From Gammaproteobacteria bacterium (GTDB lineage: Bacteria > Pseudomonadota > Gammaproteobacteria > Pseudomonadales > Halieaceae), in assembly GCA_030428835.1 (NCBI GenBank), contig JAUIEP010000035.1, forward strand, positions 1 through 35,739: a stretch of 35,739 bases of DNA, given 5' to 3'. Each line of letters starts with the position of its first letter. Position 1 is the stretch's first letter. The position numbers and the translations under genes were made by a program. The notes below the pieces were generated by a model. It was not told the DNA's origin, made no database searches, and was given only the letters and a program-made list of their open reading frames with translations. Below, piece after piece: positions 1 through 8,795 of this stretch.

Positions 1-2
1 AC

Positions 3-353
3 GGTGTGTTTCGCAAGCTCAAGCAGGGCCGCTACGAGGCCCAGGCGCGACTCGACCTGCACCGCATGACGGTTGACCGCGCGCGCCGCGAGATTTTCGA
101 GTTTATCGCCCAGGCCTATGAAATGGGGCTGCGCAGCGTCCTGGTGATCCACGGCAAGGGCGACACGCGCGCCGACGCCGAGCGCTGCTCCATCCTCAAG
201 GGCGGCGTCAACCACTGGTTGCGCGAGCTGGACACCGTGCAGGCGTTTCACAGCGCGCTGCCGCGCCACGGCGGCACGGGCGCCGTGTATGTGCTGTTGC
301 GCAAGAGCGAGGAGAAGAAGCGCGAAACCCGCGAACAGTTTGTGCGCAGTTAA
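3..353 (+). CDS. Smr-domain protein (SmrA/YdaL-like), 5' end cut by the window
   Basis: This is the C-terminal part of a small MutS-related (Smr) domain protein. The reading frame is open to the left edge, so the true start lies outside the window; the GTG at position 6 is probably internal, because Smr proteins of this type carry an N-terminal segment before the domain. The Smr hallmarks are visible: an LDLH motif near residue 16 of the visible part and, about 30 residues later, a VLVIHGKGD motif. Stand-alone Smr proteins of the SmrA/YdaL group are known or predicted nucleases acting on nucleic acids. Seen: both motifs and a family-typical C-terminus. Inferred: nuclease activity. It is followed by a 190-base spacer and then an unrelated sulfatase gene. 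Confidence 0.88.
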   Translation, partial: GVFRKLKQGRYEAQARLDLHRMTVDRARREIFEFIAQAYEMGLRSVLVIHGKGDTRADAERCSILKGGVNHWLRELDTVQAFHSALPRHGGTGAVYVLLRKSEEKKRETREQFVRS

Positions 354-364
354 AACCGTTGCAC

Positions 365-433
365 GGTCGCGCGACCTCGCCTGTGCGAGGGCGACGAACC
401 GGGTTGGCAGCGTGGTCGCGGCAGGCTTCCTGC
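365..433. repeat. Cluster of small palindromes downstream of the Smr gene
   Basis: The spacer between the Smr gene and the sulfatase contains three perfect small palindromes: GGTCGCGCGACC at 365-376, CTCGC-ctgt-GCGAG at 376-389 and GCAGG-ctt-CCTGC at 421-433. No T-run follows any of them, so they are not a classical intrinsic terminator. They could be an mRNA 3'-end structure or the remains of a repeat element. Confidence 0.4.
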
Positions 434-544
434 GGCTGCGTGGGATGCGGGAGAAGGGCGGAACCCGACGAGTAGCCAGGGGTGGGCTGTCAGGGTATGC
501 TCAGGCGTTTGTCGCCACCCTTTGACTGTTCCGGAGCCCCCTGG

Positions 545-2047
545 ATGCTGGGAATCAAGCGCTGTAATCGCAAGGCGAGCTGTCGCCTGGTCGCCGTACT
601 ACTCGCGGGCCTTGCGCTTGTGGGTTGCCAACGGGCCGAACAACCGTTCGACGGCGAGCGGCCGCCCAATATCATCCTCATGCTGGTCGACGACCTGCGC
701 TGGGACGAACCCGGATACGCCGGCAACCCCGTGGCGACCGTGAATATCGACGAGCTCGCGCGGCAGGGCGTGCGCTTCGACAACGCCTACGTCACCAGCT
801 CACTCTGCTCGCCGTCCCGCGCCTCATTCCTGACCGGTATGTACCCGCACGCGCACGAGGTGACGGGCAACCTGTCGGACATCGACCCCGAACTTACCCC
901 CACCATCGGCATGCTCCTGCAGGAACACGGCTACCGTACGGCCATGATCGGCAAATGGCATATGGGCGCGGATGCGCGGCCCCGGGCGGGATTCGATGAG
1001 TGGTTTGCGCTGCCCGGCCAGGGTGTCTACGAAAACCCCGATTTCAATGCCAACGGCAAGCGCCTGAAAAGCAAAGGCTACAACACCGATATTCTCACCG
1101 ACAGGGCCATTGAGTTCATCGAAGAGCATGATGACGAGCCCTTCTACCTGCACTTGAGTTACAAGGCCGTCCACCAGCCGCTCATGCCGGCGCCCCGGCA
1201 CGCCAGGACACTGCAGGCAGCGGACTTCCGCGGACTGGACCGGCCGAATGTTACCGAGCGCAAGCACAGTGTTCGCGCTCGCCGCGCGGAAACCCTGCTC
1301 GCAGTCGATGACAGCGTCGGCAGGATAATGCGCTACCTGGAGGACGCGCAGCTCAAGGACAACACGATCGTGGTGTTTACCAGCGACAATGGCTACCTCC
1401 TCGGGGAACACGGCCGCGCCGACAAGCGCCTTTTTTACGAGGAGTCGATTCGCATACCCTGGATCGTCTACTACCCGCCGCTCGGCAAGGCGGGAACGGT
1501 GCGACCGGAGCCCATACTCAACATCGACTTCCTGCCGAGTGTGCTGGAGCTGGCGGGCCTGCCGGTTCCCGCCCATATACAGGGGCGGTCATTCGCGCCC
1601 CTGCTGACGGGAGGCAGCGAGGACTGGCGCGCCTATTGGGTGTACGAGTATTTCAACGAGGCTGAGTTCATGCACCTGCCCACCCATCTTGCCGTGGTGG
1701 ATGACCGGTACAAGTACGTGACGTTTCCCGAGGGCGCCGACCTGTTCAAGGAGTTCTCCGGCGAGGATATGCTGTTCGACCTCCAGGTCGACCCTTATGA
1801 GCAGCACGACCTCGCCGCGTCAGGGGACCATTCAGATATCCTGGTCGCGATGAAAACGCAGCTACGTCAGTTCGCGCGGGAGACAGAATTGCGCTTTTTC
1901 GACCTGGATCCCGTCTTCGTCAATAAACGCATCAAGTGGCTCATGGACGAGGAAGAAGGACTCGGCTGGTTCCGCGCCGGTATGCAGAGAACCTACCCGC
2001 AGGGCTACCCGGGCTGGGAACCGCCGGAGCGCAAGTCATTCGACTGA
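545..2047 (+). CDS. Sulfatase, predicted lipoprotein (500 aa)
   Basis: A family S1 (formylglycine-dependent) sulfatase, predicted to hydrolyse sulfate esters outside the cytoplasm. I chose the ATG at 545, which has GGAG at 531-534 at good spacing and puts the signal peptide at the N-terminus; an in-frame GTG at 482 would add 21 unlikely residues. The N-terminus has basic residues, a hydrophobic stretch and a lipobox ending LVGC, with Cys28 as the lipidation site. The catalytic motif CSPSR starts at Cys88, which would be converted to formylglycine. Metal-ligand motifs are VDD (residues 48-50) and SDNG with Asp281/Asn282. The substrate cannot be read from the sequence; marine sulfated polysaccharides are a guess. 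No formylglycine-generating enzyme, transporter or glycosidase lies nearby, so it stands alone among housekeeping genes. It overlaps the convergent small gene downstream by 12 bases. Confidence 0.9.
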   Translation: MLGIKRCNRKASCRLVAVLLAGLALVGCQRAEQPFDGERPPNIILMLVDDLRWDEPGYAGNPVATVNIDELARQGVRFDNAYVTSSLCSPSRASFLTGMYPHAHEVTGNLSDIDPELTPTIGMLLQEHGYRTAMIGKWHMGADARPRAGFDEWFALPGQGVYENPDFNANGKRLKSKGYNTDILTDRAIEFIEEHDDEPFYLHLSYKAVHQPLMPAPRHARTLQAADFRGLDRPNVTERKHSVRARRAETLLAVDDSVGRIMRYLEDAQLKDNTIVVFTSDNGYLLGEHGRADKRLFYEESIRIPWIVYYPPLGKAGTVRPEPILNIDFLPSVLELAGLPVPAHIQGRSFAPLLTGGSEDWRAYWVYEYFNEAEFMHLPTHLAVVDDRYKYVTFPEGADLFKEFSGEDMLFDLQVDPYEQHDLAASGDHSDILVAMKTQLRQFARETELRFFDLDPVFVNKRIKWLMDEEEGLGWFRAGMQRTYPQGYPGWEPPERKSFD

Positions 2048-2335
2048 GGAGGCGCCGGCGGCCTTGAGTATGTCGGCGTACGGCGTGCCGTGCCGGTGTG
2101 TGGCGATGATATCCAGCACGGTACGGCCCGACTTGTCGGTGGCGTTGAGGTCGCGACCCTGCTCGACGAAGAAACCCACGAACAGTTCGAAGTCGTCGGC
2201 ACGCATGCTCTGGTAGGCCTTGAGCAGCATGTGGAAGTTCTCGTCGGTGCCGTCGTAGGATTTCGCGTTCAGGAAGCTGCGCACGTGATCCTCCGTCCAG
2301 ACCTCGTCGAGAACCTTCTGCTTGTCCTTCTTCAT
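2036..2335 (-). CDS. PA4642-family small protein, ankyrin-like C-terminus (99 aa)
   Basis: A small soluble protein that I recognise as the family named after Pseudomonas PA4642, whose function is unknown. It starts MKKDK, then a VWTEDHVRSFL segment, a helical middle with LLKAYQSMRADDFE, and a C-terminal part (GRDLNATDKSGRTVLDIIATHR) that resembles a single ankyrin repeat unit. No signal peptide or membrane segment is present. It starts 9 bases after the gatB stop codon in the same direction, so it is probably the last gene of a gatC-gatA-gatB operon, and its 3' end overlaps the convergent sulfatase gene by 12 bases. Family assignment is from memory of the conserved sequence; any link to amidotransferase function is only contextual. 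Confidence 0.8.
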   Translation of the reverse strand: MKKDKQKVLDEVWTEDHVRSFLNAKSYDGTDENFHMLLKAYQSMRADDFELFVGFFVEQGRDLNATDKSGRTVLDIIATHRHGTPYADILKAAGASSVE

Positions 2336-2344
2336 CTATTGCTC

Positions 2345-3787
2345 CTAAACCAGTTTCTGCGCCAGCAGCTCGTTGACCATCTGCGGGTTCGCCTGGCCCT
2401 TTGACAGCTTCATCACCTGGCCCACGAAGAAGCCCAGGAGTTTCTTGCGCTTGCCCTCGTCGGCCTCGAGATACTGCTGCACCTGCGCGGCGTTGTTCGC
2501 GATGACCTCGTCGACCATGGACGCCAGTGCGCCCGAGTCGCTCACCTGCTTGAGGCCCCGCGCCTCAATGATGTCGTCGGCGCTGCCCTCGCCCTGCCAC
2601 ATGGCCTCGAAGACCTGCTTGGCGATCTTGCCGGAGATGCTGTTGTCGAGGATGCGCGCGATGAGGCCGCCGAGGTCGCCCGCGGCGACGGGGCTGTCCG
2701 CGATGTCGAGTTCGCTCCTGTTGAGTTGCCCGAGTAGCTCCACCTGCACCCAGTTCGCCGCGATCTTGGCGTCGCCGCAGCGCTCGACCACGGCCTCGTA
2801 ATAGTCCGCGAGCGCGCGGCTGTCAGACAGCACGCTGGCGTCGTAACCGCCGAGGCCGTACTGCTGCATGAAGCGGTGCCGCTTTTGTACGGGCAGTTCG
2901 GGCAGTGCGTCGGCGAGTGCCTGGATATAGGCGTCGTCGATCACGACCGGCAGGAGGTCGGGTTCCGGGAAATAGCGGTAGTCGTTGGCGACTTCCTTGG
3001 AGCGCATGGGACGAGTTTCGTCGCGCTCCGCATCGTACAGGCGCGTTTCCTGCACCACCGCGCCGCCGTCCTCCAGGATATCGGACTGGCGTTCGAACTC
3101 GTGCAGGATGGCCTTCTCGACGAAGCGGAACGAGTTGACGTTCTTGATCTCGGCGCGGGTGCCGAGAGTGTCGGAGCCGGCCGGGCGCAGCGAGATGTTG
3201 ATGTCACAGCGCATGGAGCCTTCAGCCATGTTGCCGTCGGAAATACCGAGGTAGGTCACCAGGCTGTGCAGTGCTTTCAGGTAGGCGACCGCTTCCTCGG
3301 CGCTGCGTATGTCAGGCTCGGACACGATCTCCAGCAGCGGCGTGCCGGCGCGGTTCAGGTCGATACCGCTCTGGCCGTGATAGTCCTCGTGCAGCGACTT
3401 GCCCGCGTCCTCTTCAAGGTGCGCGCGAGTGATGCCGATGTCCCGCGTGCTGCCGTCCGCGAGTGTGATCTCGAAGCTGCCCCTGCCGACGATCGGGTGG
3501 TCGAACTGGCTGATCTGGTAGCCCTTGGGCAGGTCGGGATAAAAATAGTTCTTGCGGTCGAACACGGAACGCTTGCCGATCTGCGCGCCGATGCCGAGTC
3601 CGAACATGACGGCGTAGCGCACGGCCTGCTCGTTCAGCACCGGCAGCATGCCGGGCATGGCGAGGTCCACCGCGCTGGCCTGCGTGTTGGGCGCGGCGCC
3701 GAACGTGGTGGCCGAACCCGAGAAGATCTTCGACCGGGTGGCGAGCTGCAGGTGCACCTCCAGGCCGATGACGGTTTCATATGCCAT
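2345..3787 (-). CDS. gatB: Aspartyl/glutamyl-tRNA(Asn/Gln) amidotransferase subunit B
   Basis: GatB is the tRNA-binding and kinase subunit of the GatCAB complex. It activates the side-chain carboxylate of misacylated Glu-tRNA(Gln) or Asp-tRNA(Asn) with ATP, so that ammonia from GatA can amidate it in the cytoplasm. The 480-residue length is normal. The N-terminus [15 protein letters not shown] is the family signature, followed by the [19 protein letters not shown] region of the cradle domain and [23 protein letters not shown]; the C-terminal helical and YqeY-like tail ends in [12 protein letters not shown]. Its ATG overlaps the gatA stop by one base (TGATG), which indicates translational coupling. 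Gene order is gatC-gatA-gatB. Confidence 0.98.
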   Translation of the reverse strand: MAYETVIGLEVHLQLATRSKIFSGSATTFGAAPNTQASAVDLAMPGMLPVLNEQAVRYAVMFGLGIGAQIGKRSVFDRKNYFYPDLPKGYQISQFDHPIVGRGSFEITLADGSTRDIGITRAHLEEDAGKSLHEDYHGQSGIDLNRAGTPLLEIVSEPDIRSAEEAVAYLKALHSLVTYLGISDGNMAEGSMRCDINISLRPAGSDTLGTRAEIKNVNSFRFVEKAILHEFERQSDILEDGGAVVQETRLYDAERDETRPMRSKEVANDYRYFPEPDLLPVVIDDAYIQALADALPELPVQKRHRFMQQYGLGGYDASVLSDSRALADYYEAVVERCGDAKIAANWVQVELLGQLNRSELDIADSPVAAGDLGGLIARILDNSISGKIAKQVFEAMWQGEGSADDIIEARGLKQVSDSGALASMVDEVIANNAAQVQQYLEADEGKRKKLLGFFVGQVMKLSKGQANPQMVNELLAQKLV

Positions 3788-5250
3788 CAGCCGCCACCCC
3801 CGGCCAGGGCGGGCGCCTGTGTGTGCCAGTCGGTCGCCTGCTGGAAGCGGTGGCCGACATTGAGCAGGCGCGCCTCGTCGAAATGCCGCCCGACCAGTTG
3901 CAGGCCGACGGGCAGGCCGTCCACCCGCCCTGCGGGAACCGACAGGCCGGGCAGGCCCGCGAGATTGACCGCCAGTGTGTAGATATCCTCCAGGTACATC
4001 GCCACCGGGTCGTCCGACTTCGCGCCCAGTGCGAACGCCGGTCCGGGTGTGGTGGGCCCCGCGATAACGTCGACGCGCTCGAACGCGTCGGTGAAGTCCT
4101 GCTGGACCAGGCGCCGCACCTGCTGCGCCTTGCGGTAGTAGGCGTCGTAGTATCCCGCCGACAGCGCGTAGGTGCCGACCAGGATGCGCCGCTTGACCTC
4201 ATCGCCGAACCCCTCTTCGCGGGTGCGGGTGTAGAGGTCCATGAGGTCTTCCGGGTTGTCGCAGCGATAGCCGTAGCGCACGCCGTCGTAGCGCGACAGG
4301 TTGGTGGAGGCCTCAGCGGGCGCGATGATGTAATAGGTGGCTATCGCCAGGTGCGTGTGCGGCAGCGACACGTCCACCAGCGTGGCGCCCAGTTGTTCCA
4401 GTTCGGCCAGCGCCGCGCGCACCGCGGTGCCGGTCGCGCCGTCCAGGCCCTCGCCGAAGTACTCGACGGGCAGGCCGATGCGCAGTCCCTCGAGACCCGC
4501 GGCCAATGCCGCGCTGTAATCGGGTACCGGGACCTTCGCCGATGTGGAGTCCAGCGGGTCGTGGCCCGCCATGGCGCCCAGCAGCAGGGCGCAGTCCTCG
4601 GCCGTCCGCGCCATCGGCCCGCCCTGGTCGAGGCTGGAGGCGAAGGCGATCATGCCGAGACGCGACACGCGACCGTACGTCGGCTTGAGGCCGGTAATGC
4701 CGCACAGCGCCGCGGGCTGGCGGATGGAGCCGCCGGTGTCCGTGCCCGTTGCGGCGGGCACCAGGCGCGCTGCCACGGCCGCCGCAGACCCGCCGGAAGA
4801 ACCGCCGGGCACGTGCTCGATGTTCCACGGGTTGCGCGCCGGCCCGTAGTAGCTGGTTTCGTTGGAGGAGCCCATGGCGAACTCGTCCATGTTGGTCTTG
4901 CCCAGTGTCACGGCGCCCGCGGCGTGCAGCTTGTTCACGACGGTCGCATCGTAGGGCGGCACGAAGTTGTCCAGCATCCGCGAGCCGCAACTGGTGCGCA
5001 GGCCGTCGGTGCAGAAAATGTCCTTGTGGGCGATCGGTATGCCCGTCAACGTGTGCGCGCTCCCGGCTGCGCGGCGCGCATCGGCGGCGCGCGCCGCGGC
5101 CAGCGCGCCGTCCTCGTCGACGGTAATGAAACTGTTGATCCGGCTATCGAGGGCCTGCACCCGCTCAAGCAGCGCGCGGGTGAGCTCCTCGGACGTGAAA
5201 CGGCCTTCGTGCAGGCCTTCGGCCAGCTGGGCGACGGTGAACTCGTGCAT
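3787..5250 (-). CDS. gatA: Aspartyl/glutamyl-tRNA amidotransferase subunit A (amidase)
   Basis: GatA is the glutaminase subunit of GatCAB: it releases ammonia from glutamine for transamidation of Glu-tRNA(Gln)/Asp-tRNA(Asn). The protein has 487 residues, as expected. The amidase-signature catalytic triad is complete: Lys76 in IAHKD, the cis-Ser151 in [12 protein letters not shown], and the nucleophile Ser175 in [10 protein letters not shown]. The substrate-pocket region around [10 protein letters not shown] is conserved. The start ATG lies 4 bases after the gatC stop, and the stop overlaps the gatB start by one base, so the three subunits are one transcription unit. Nothing is truncated. Presence of GatCAB implies that this organism makes at least one of Gln-tRNA or Asn-tRNA indirectly. 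Confidence 0.98.
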   Translation of the reverse strand: MHEFTVAQLAEGLHEGRFTSEELTRALLERVQALDSRINSFITVDEDGALAAARAADARRAAGSAHTLTGIPIAHKDIFCTDGLRTSCGSRMLDNFVPPYDATVVNKLHAAGAVTLGKTNMDEFAMGSSNETSYYGPARNPWNIEHVPGGSSGGSAAAVAARLVPAATGTDTGGSIRQPAALCGITGLKPTYGRVSRLGMIAFASSLDQGGPMARTAEDCALLLGAMAGHDPLDSTSAKVPVPDYSAALAAGLEGLRIGLPVEYFGEGLDGATGTAVRAALAELEQLGATLVDVSLPHTHLAIATYYIIAPAEASTNLSRYDGVRYGYRCDNPEDLMDLYTRTREEGFGDEVKRRILVGTYALSAGYYDAYYRKAQQVRRLVQQDFTDAFERVDVIAGPTTPGPAFALGAKSDDPVAMYLEDIYTLAVNLAGLPGLSVPAGRVDGLPVGLQLVGRHFDEARLLNVGHRFQQATDWHTQAPALAGGGG

Positions 5251-5254
5251 GGGG

Positions 5255-5542
5255 CTAGTCGATGACCCTGGGAACGAGGTAGAGCCCGTCCTCCACCGCC
5301 GGCGCGATCGCCTGGAACGCGTCGCGTTGATTGCCCTCGGTCACCTCGTCCGGACGCAGTGCCTGGGTGGCGTCCAGCGGGTTGGCCATGGGTTCGACGC
5401 CGCTCGTGTCCGCCGCCTGCAGTTGCTCCACCATCGCCAGGATCGCGTCGATGCGCCGGGTCACCTCGCCGATCTGTCCGGCGTCGATGCGGATGCGTGC
5501 CAGCGCCGCGATTTTCTCGATCTCGTCCTGTTCGATGGTCAT
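5255..5542 (-). CDS. gatC: Aspartyl/glutamyl-tRNA amidotransferase subunit C
   Basis: GatC is the small stabilising subunit that wraps around the GatA-GatB interface. At 95 residues it matches the family. The N-terminus [17 protein letters not shown] is typical, followed by an amphipathic helix and a linker containing VEPMANP and LRPDEVTEG, and it ends with the LVPRVI motif found in most GatC proteins. It is the first gene of the gatCAB operon and faces divergently away from mreB across a 246-base spacer that must hold promoters for both. In the minus direction a TATGAT hexamer lies at 5605-5610, but I see no good -35 box for it. Confidence 0.97.
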   Translation of the reverse strand: MTIEQDEIEKIAALARIRIDAGQIGEVTRRIDAILAMVEQLQAADTSGVEPMANPLDATQALRPDEVTEGNQRDAFQAIAPAVEDGLYLVPRVID

Positions 5543-5618
5543 GTCTGTCCCGGAGGAATTCGCCTGCTGTAAAGGCGCCCGCAGGCGCGAGGGGGCGTAA
5601 AGTTATCATATTTGCGCC

Positions 5619-5647
5619 TTGCCCAAAATCCCCGCGATTGTTACAGT
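5619..5647 (+). promoter_or_regulatory. Candidate sigma-70 promoter for mreBCD
   Basis: TTGCCC at 5619-5624, a 17-base spacer and TACAGT at 5642-5647, each matching the consensus at four of six positions. It lies about 140 bases upstream of mreB in the gatC/mreB divergent spacer. The rest of the 5543-5788 spacer shows no gene; the stretch nearest mreB is GC-rich and could form leader structure. Prediction from hexamers and spacing only. Confidence 0.35.
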
Positions 5648-5779
5648 TGCGCGATTCGTTCAAGGCCCGGCAAGACCGTCTTTTCAATGCATTCCACCCG
5701 GATCGTTCGGGCTCAATGGCCCGCAAGCGAAGGCGCGCTCGGCGCCCGGGTGCGGTCCCCCGCCTGCGTCACAAGGTAG

Positions 5780-6826
<1,047 letters not shown>

Positions 6827-6844
6827 TCCACTCCCGGCGGCGGG

Positions 6845-7705
6845 GTGTTTTGCCAGGGCGACCGAGGAGCCGACATCAAGCCGTTATTCGTCAAGGAATC
6901 CTCCCTCGGGTGGCGCACGCTGATCGCCCTGGTCCTGGTGGCCGGCCTCATTTTCGCGGACCTGCGCCTGAACAACCTCGACAACGGCCGCGCACTCCTG
7001 AACACCCTCGCCACGCCGATCTACTGGCTCGCCGACCTGCCTTCCCGGCTGGGCGACTGGGGACAACACAACCTGCGCAGCCGCGGTGAACTGATCGAAG
7101 ACAACGAGCGCCTCGAGCGCGAGAACCTGATACTGCAGGGTCGCTCCCTGCAGATGGCCTCGTTGCAGGCCGAGAACGTGCGCCTGCGCGCGCTGCTCAA
7201 TTCCACCGCACTGCTGCGCGACGACGTACTGGTGGCGGAACTCGTCGGCGTGTCGCCCGACCCCGCGCGACATCAACTGGTCCTGAACAAGGGCGAGATG
7301 GACGGTGTGTTTGTCGGCCAGCCCCTGATCGACGCCGACGGCCTCGTGGGCCAGATCGCCGAGGTGAGCGCGGCGCAGTCGCGCGCACTGCTGATTACCG
7401 ACGCGACCCACTCGGTGCCGGTCCAGGTCAACCGCAACGGTGTTCGCGCGATCGCCGAGGGCACCAGCGCACTCGGTTCGCTGGAGATACATCACGTGTC
7501 CGCCACTACCGATATCAGGGAGGGCGACCTGCTGGTGACGTCGGGCCTGGGCGGGCGCTTCCCCGTCGGTTACCCGGTGGCCGTGGTATCGGTGGTCGAG
7601 CGCGATCCCGGCGAGCCTTTTGCGCGGGTCAGCGCGGTGCCCACCGCGGCGCTCGACCGCAGCCGCCATGTGTTGCTCGTGTTCACGAGCGAGCAGGGGG
7701 AGTAA
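6845..7705 (+). CDS. mreC: Rod-shape-determining protein MreC; start codon uncertain
   Basis: MreC is a bitopic inner-membrane protein that bridges MreB/MreD to the periplasmic wall synthases. Visible in order: a short cytoplasmic N-terminus, one membrane helix (TLIALVLVAGLIF), a coiled coil around residues 75-115 (ELIEDNERLERENL), and the periplasmic beta domain with a conserved VVSVVERDPGEPFARV end. The coordinates use the first standard start, GTG at 6845, which has only a weak upstream GGCGG. A much better ribosome site (GAGGAG, 6864-6869) sits five bases before an in-frame ATC at 6875, exactly where homologues of the M-(I)-K-P-L-F type begin. The true protein may therefore be 276 residues starting from ATC. 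Next gene mreD starts 3 bases after the stop. Confidence 0.95.
   Translation: MFCQGDRGADIKPLFVKESSLGWRTLIALVLVAGLIFADLRLNNLDNGRALLNTLATPIYWLADLPSRLGDWGQHNLRSRGELIEDNERLERENLILQGRSLQMASLQAENVRLRALLNSTALLRDDVLVAELVGVSPDPARHQLVLNKGEMDGVFVGQPLIDADGLVGQIAEVSAAQSRALLITDATHSVPVQVNRNGVRAIAEGTSALGSLEIHHVSATTDIREGDLLVTSGLGGRFPVGYPVAVVSVVERDPGEPFARVSAVPTAALDRSRHVLLVFTSEQGE
6864..6869 (+). promoter_or_regulatory. Ribosome-binding site inside the annotated mreC 5' end
   Basis: GAGGAG followed by five bases and then ATC-AAG-CCG. It is the strongest Shine-Dalgarno match around mreC, but the codon at the correct distance is ATC, not ATG, GTG or TTG. It decides between a GTG start at 6845 and a non-standard ATC start at 6875. 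Confidence 0.5.
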
Positions 7706-7708
7706 GCC

Positions 7709-8197
7709 TTGGTCGACGAGGGCGGTCGCGGCTACGGCATCATTCTCGCCACCTTCCTGTTCGCCTACACATTGGCCGTTGTCCCGTTCCCGCTCTGGCT
7801 GCAGTGGGGCCGCCCCGAGTGGCTCGCGCTCACGCTGATCTACTGGACCATCGCCTTGCCGCAGCGGGTGGGTATCACGACCGCACTGGTTCTGGGTATC
7901 GGGCTCGACGTGCTGGAGGGCGCCGTGCTCGGGCAGAATGCCTTTGCCCTCGTCGTCGTGACGTTCCTGTCCCTGCTCCTGTACCAGCGCCTGCGCGTCT
8001 ACAGCCTGTGGCAGCAGTCGGGCGTGGTCTTCCTCCTCGTGGGTATCAACCAGCTCATCTGCCAGTGGGTCCAAAACCTCCAGGGCGTGGGCGCGACCTC
8101 GCTGTTGTTCCTGCTGCCCGCCTTCACCAGTGCCCTGTTGTGGCCGGTGGTGCTCACCAGCCTGCGCGGATTGCGTCGCGAATACCGGGTGAGTTGA
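7709..8197 (+). CDS. mreD: Rod-shape-determining protein MreD
   Basis: MreD is the integral-membrane partner of MreC in the elongasome. The 162-residue product is almost entirely hydrophobic with about five membrane helices (for example ILATFLFAYTLAVVPFPLWL, FALVVVTFLSLLLY and SLLFLLPAFTSALLWPVVL), matching family length. The DVLEGAVLGQNAF segment between helices is the conserved family motif. The start is TTG at 7709, three bases after the mreC stop, with a G-rich ribosome site (GGGGGAG) overlapping the end of mreC. It is fourth-from-last in the mreB-to-yhdP run, and maf starts 4 bases after its stop, so translation is probably coupled. Confidence 0.95.
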   Translation: MVDEGGRGYGIILATFLFAYTLAVVPFPLWLQWGRPEWLALTLIYWTIALPQRVGITTALVLGIGLDVLEGAVLGQNAFALVVVTFLSLLLYQRLRVYSLWQQSGVVFLLVGINQLICQWVQNLQGVGATSLLFLLPAFTSALLWPVVLTSLRGLRREYRVS

Positions 8198-8201
8198 GGC
8201 C

Positions 8202-8795
8202 GTGGAGCTGGTACTCGCCTCCAACTCACCGCGCCGTCGCGAACTGCTCGCGCAACTGGGGGTGCGCTTTCGCGTGGTGCCCGCCGCGATCGACGAGAGC
8301 GTGCGCGGCGGCGAGTCCCCGGAGGATTACGTCCTGCGCATGGCGATGGAAAAGGCCCAGGCGGTCGCGGCCCGCGAGGCCGGTGCCTGCGTGCTGGGCG
8401 CCGACACGACCGTCGTGCTGGACGATGACATCCTGGGCAAGCCGGCCAGCCACGGCGAGGCGCTGGCGACACTGGCGCGTCTCAGCGGGCGCAGTCACGC
8501 GGTAATGACGGGCCTGTGCCTCGCGACGCCCGGTGGCAGTCACGGGGAAGTGGTCAGGACCGAGGTGACGTTCGTCACGCTGGACTTTGCGACCTGCGAG
8601 GCCTACCTCGCCACGGACGAGCCGTGGGACAAGGCCGGCGGCTACGGGATCCAGGGCCTGGCGGGGGCATTCGTGCGCGGCATCAACGGCAGTTACTCCA
8701 ACGTCGTCGGCCTGCCGCTGGCCGAGACCTGGGCGTTGCTGCGCCGGCACGGCATCGAGGGGTCGCTGGGTGGCGCCGCGGAGGACGCGGTGTGA
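8202..8795 (+). CDS. maf: Maf-family nucleoside triphosphate pyrophosphatase (YhdE type)
   Basis: A house-cleaning NTP pyrophosphatase of the Maf family. The YhdE subgroup hydrolyses dTTP, UTP and modified pyrimidine nucleotides to monophosphates. The 197-residue protein has the family motifs: N-terminal LASNSPRRRELL with Ser7 and Arg12, the GADTTVVLDD loop with Asp68, GKPASHGEA with Lys80, and the DKAGGYGIQG motif that separates YhdE from the m7GTP-specific YceF group. Start is GTG at 8202, just after mreD. Its last four bases (GTGA) overlap the rng start codon. Function is well supported by motifs; exact substrate preference is inferred from the subgroup. Confidence 0.95.
   Translation: MELVLASNSPRRRELLAQLGVRFRVVPAAIDESVRGGESPEDYVLRMAMEKAQAVAAREAGACVLGADTTVVLDDDILGKPASHGEALATLARLSGRSHAVMTGLCLATPGGSHGEVVRTEVTFVTLDFATCEAYLATDEPWDKAGGYGIQGLAGAFVRGINGSYSNVVGLPLAETWALLRRHGIEGSLGGAAEDAV

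Noticed and set aside
2876-3982. Long open frame on the plus strand opposite gatB/gatA (similar ones at 3781-5265, 6884-8224, 12231-13805, 15393-16643, 16679-17926 and 24785-25966)
   Set aside because: They are antisense to strongly recognised genes, have no family features and arise from the high GC content.
8516-8791. Upstream extension of rng
   Set aside because: It lies within maf in another frame; the GTG at 8792 gives the normal RNase G N-terminus and length.
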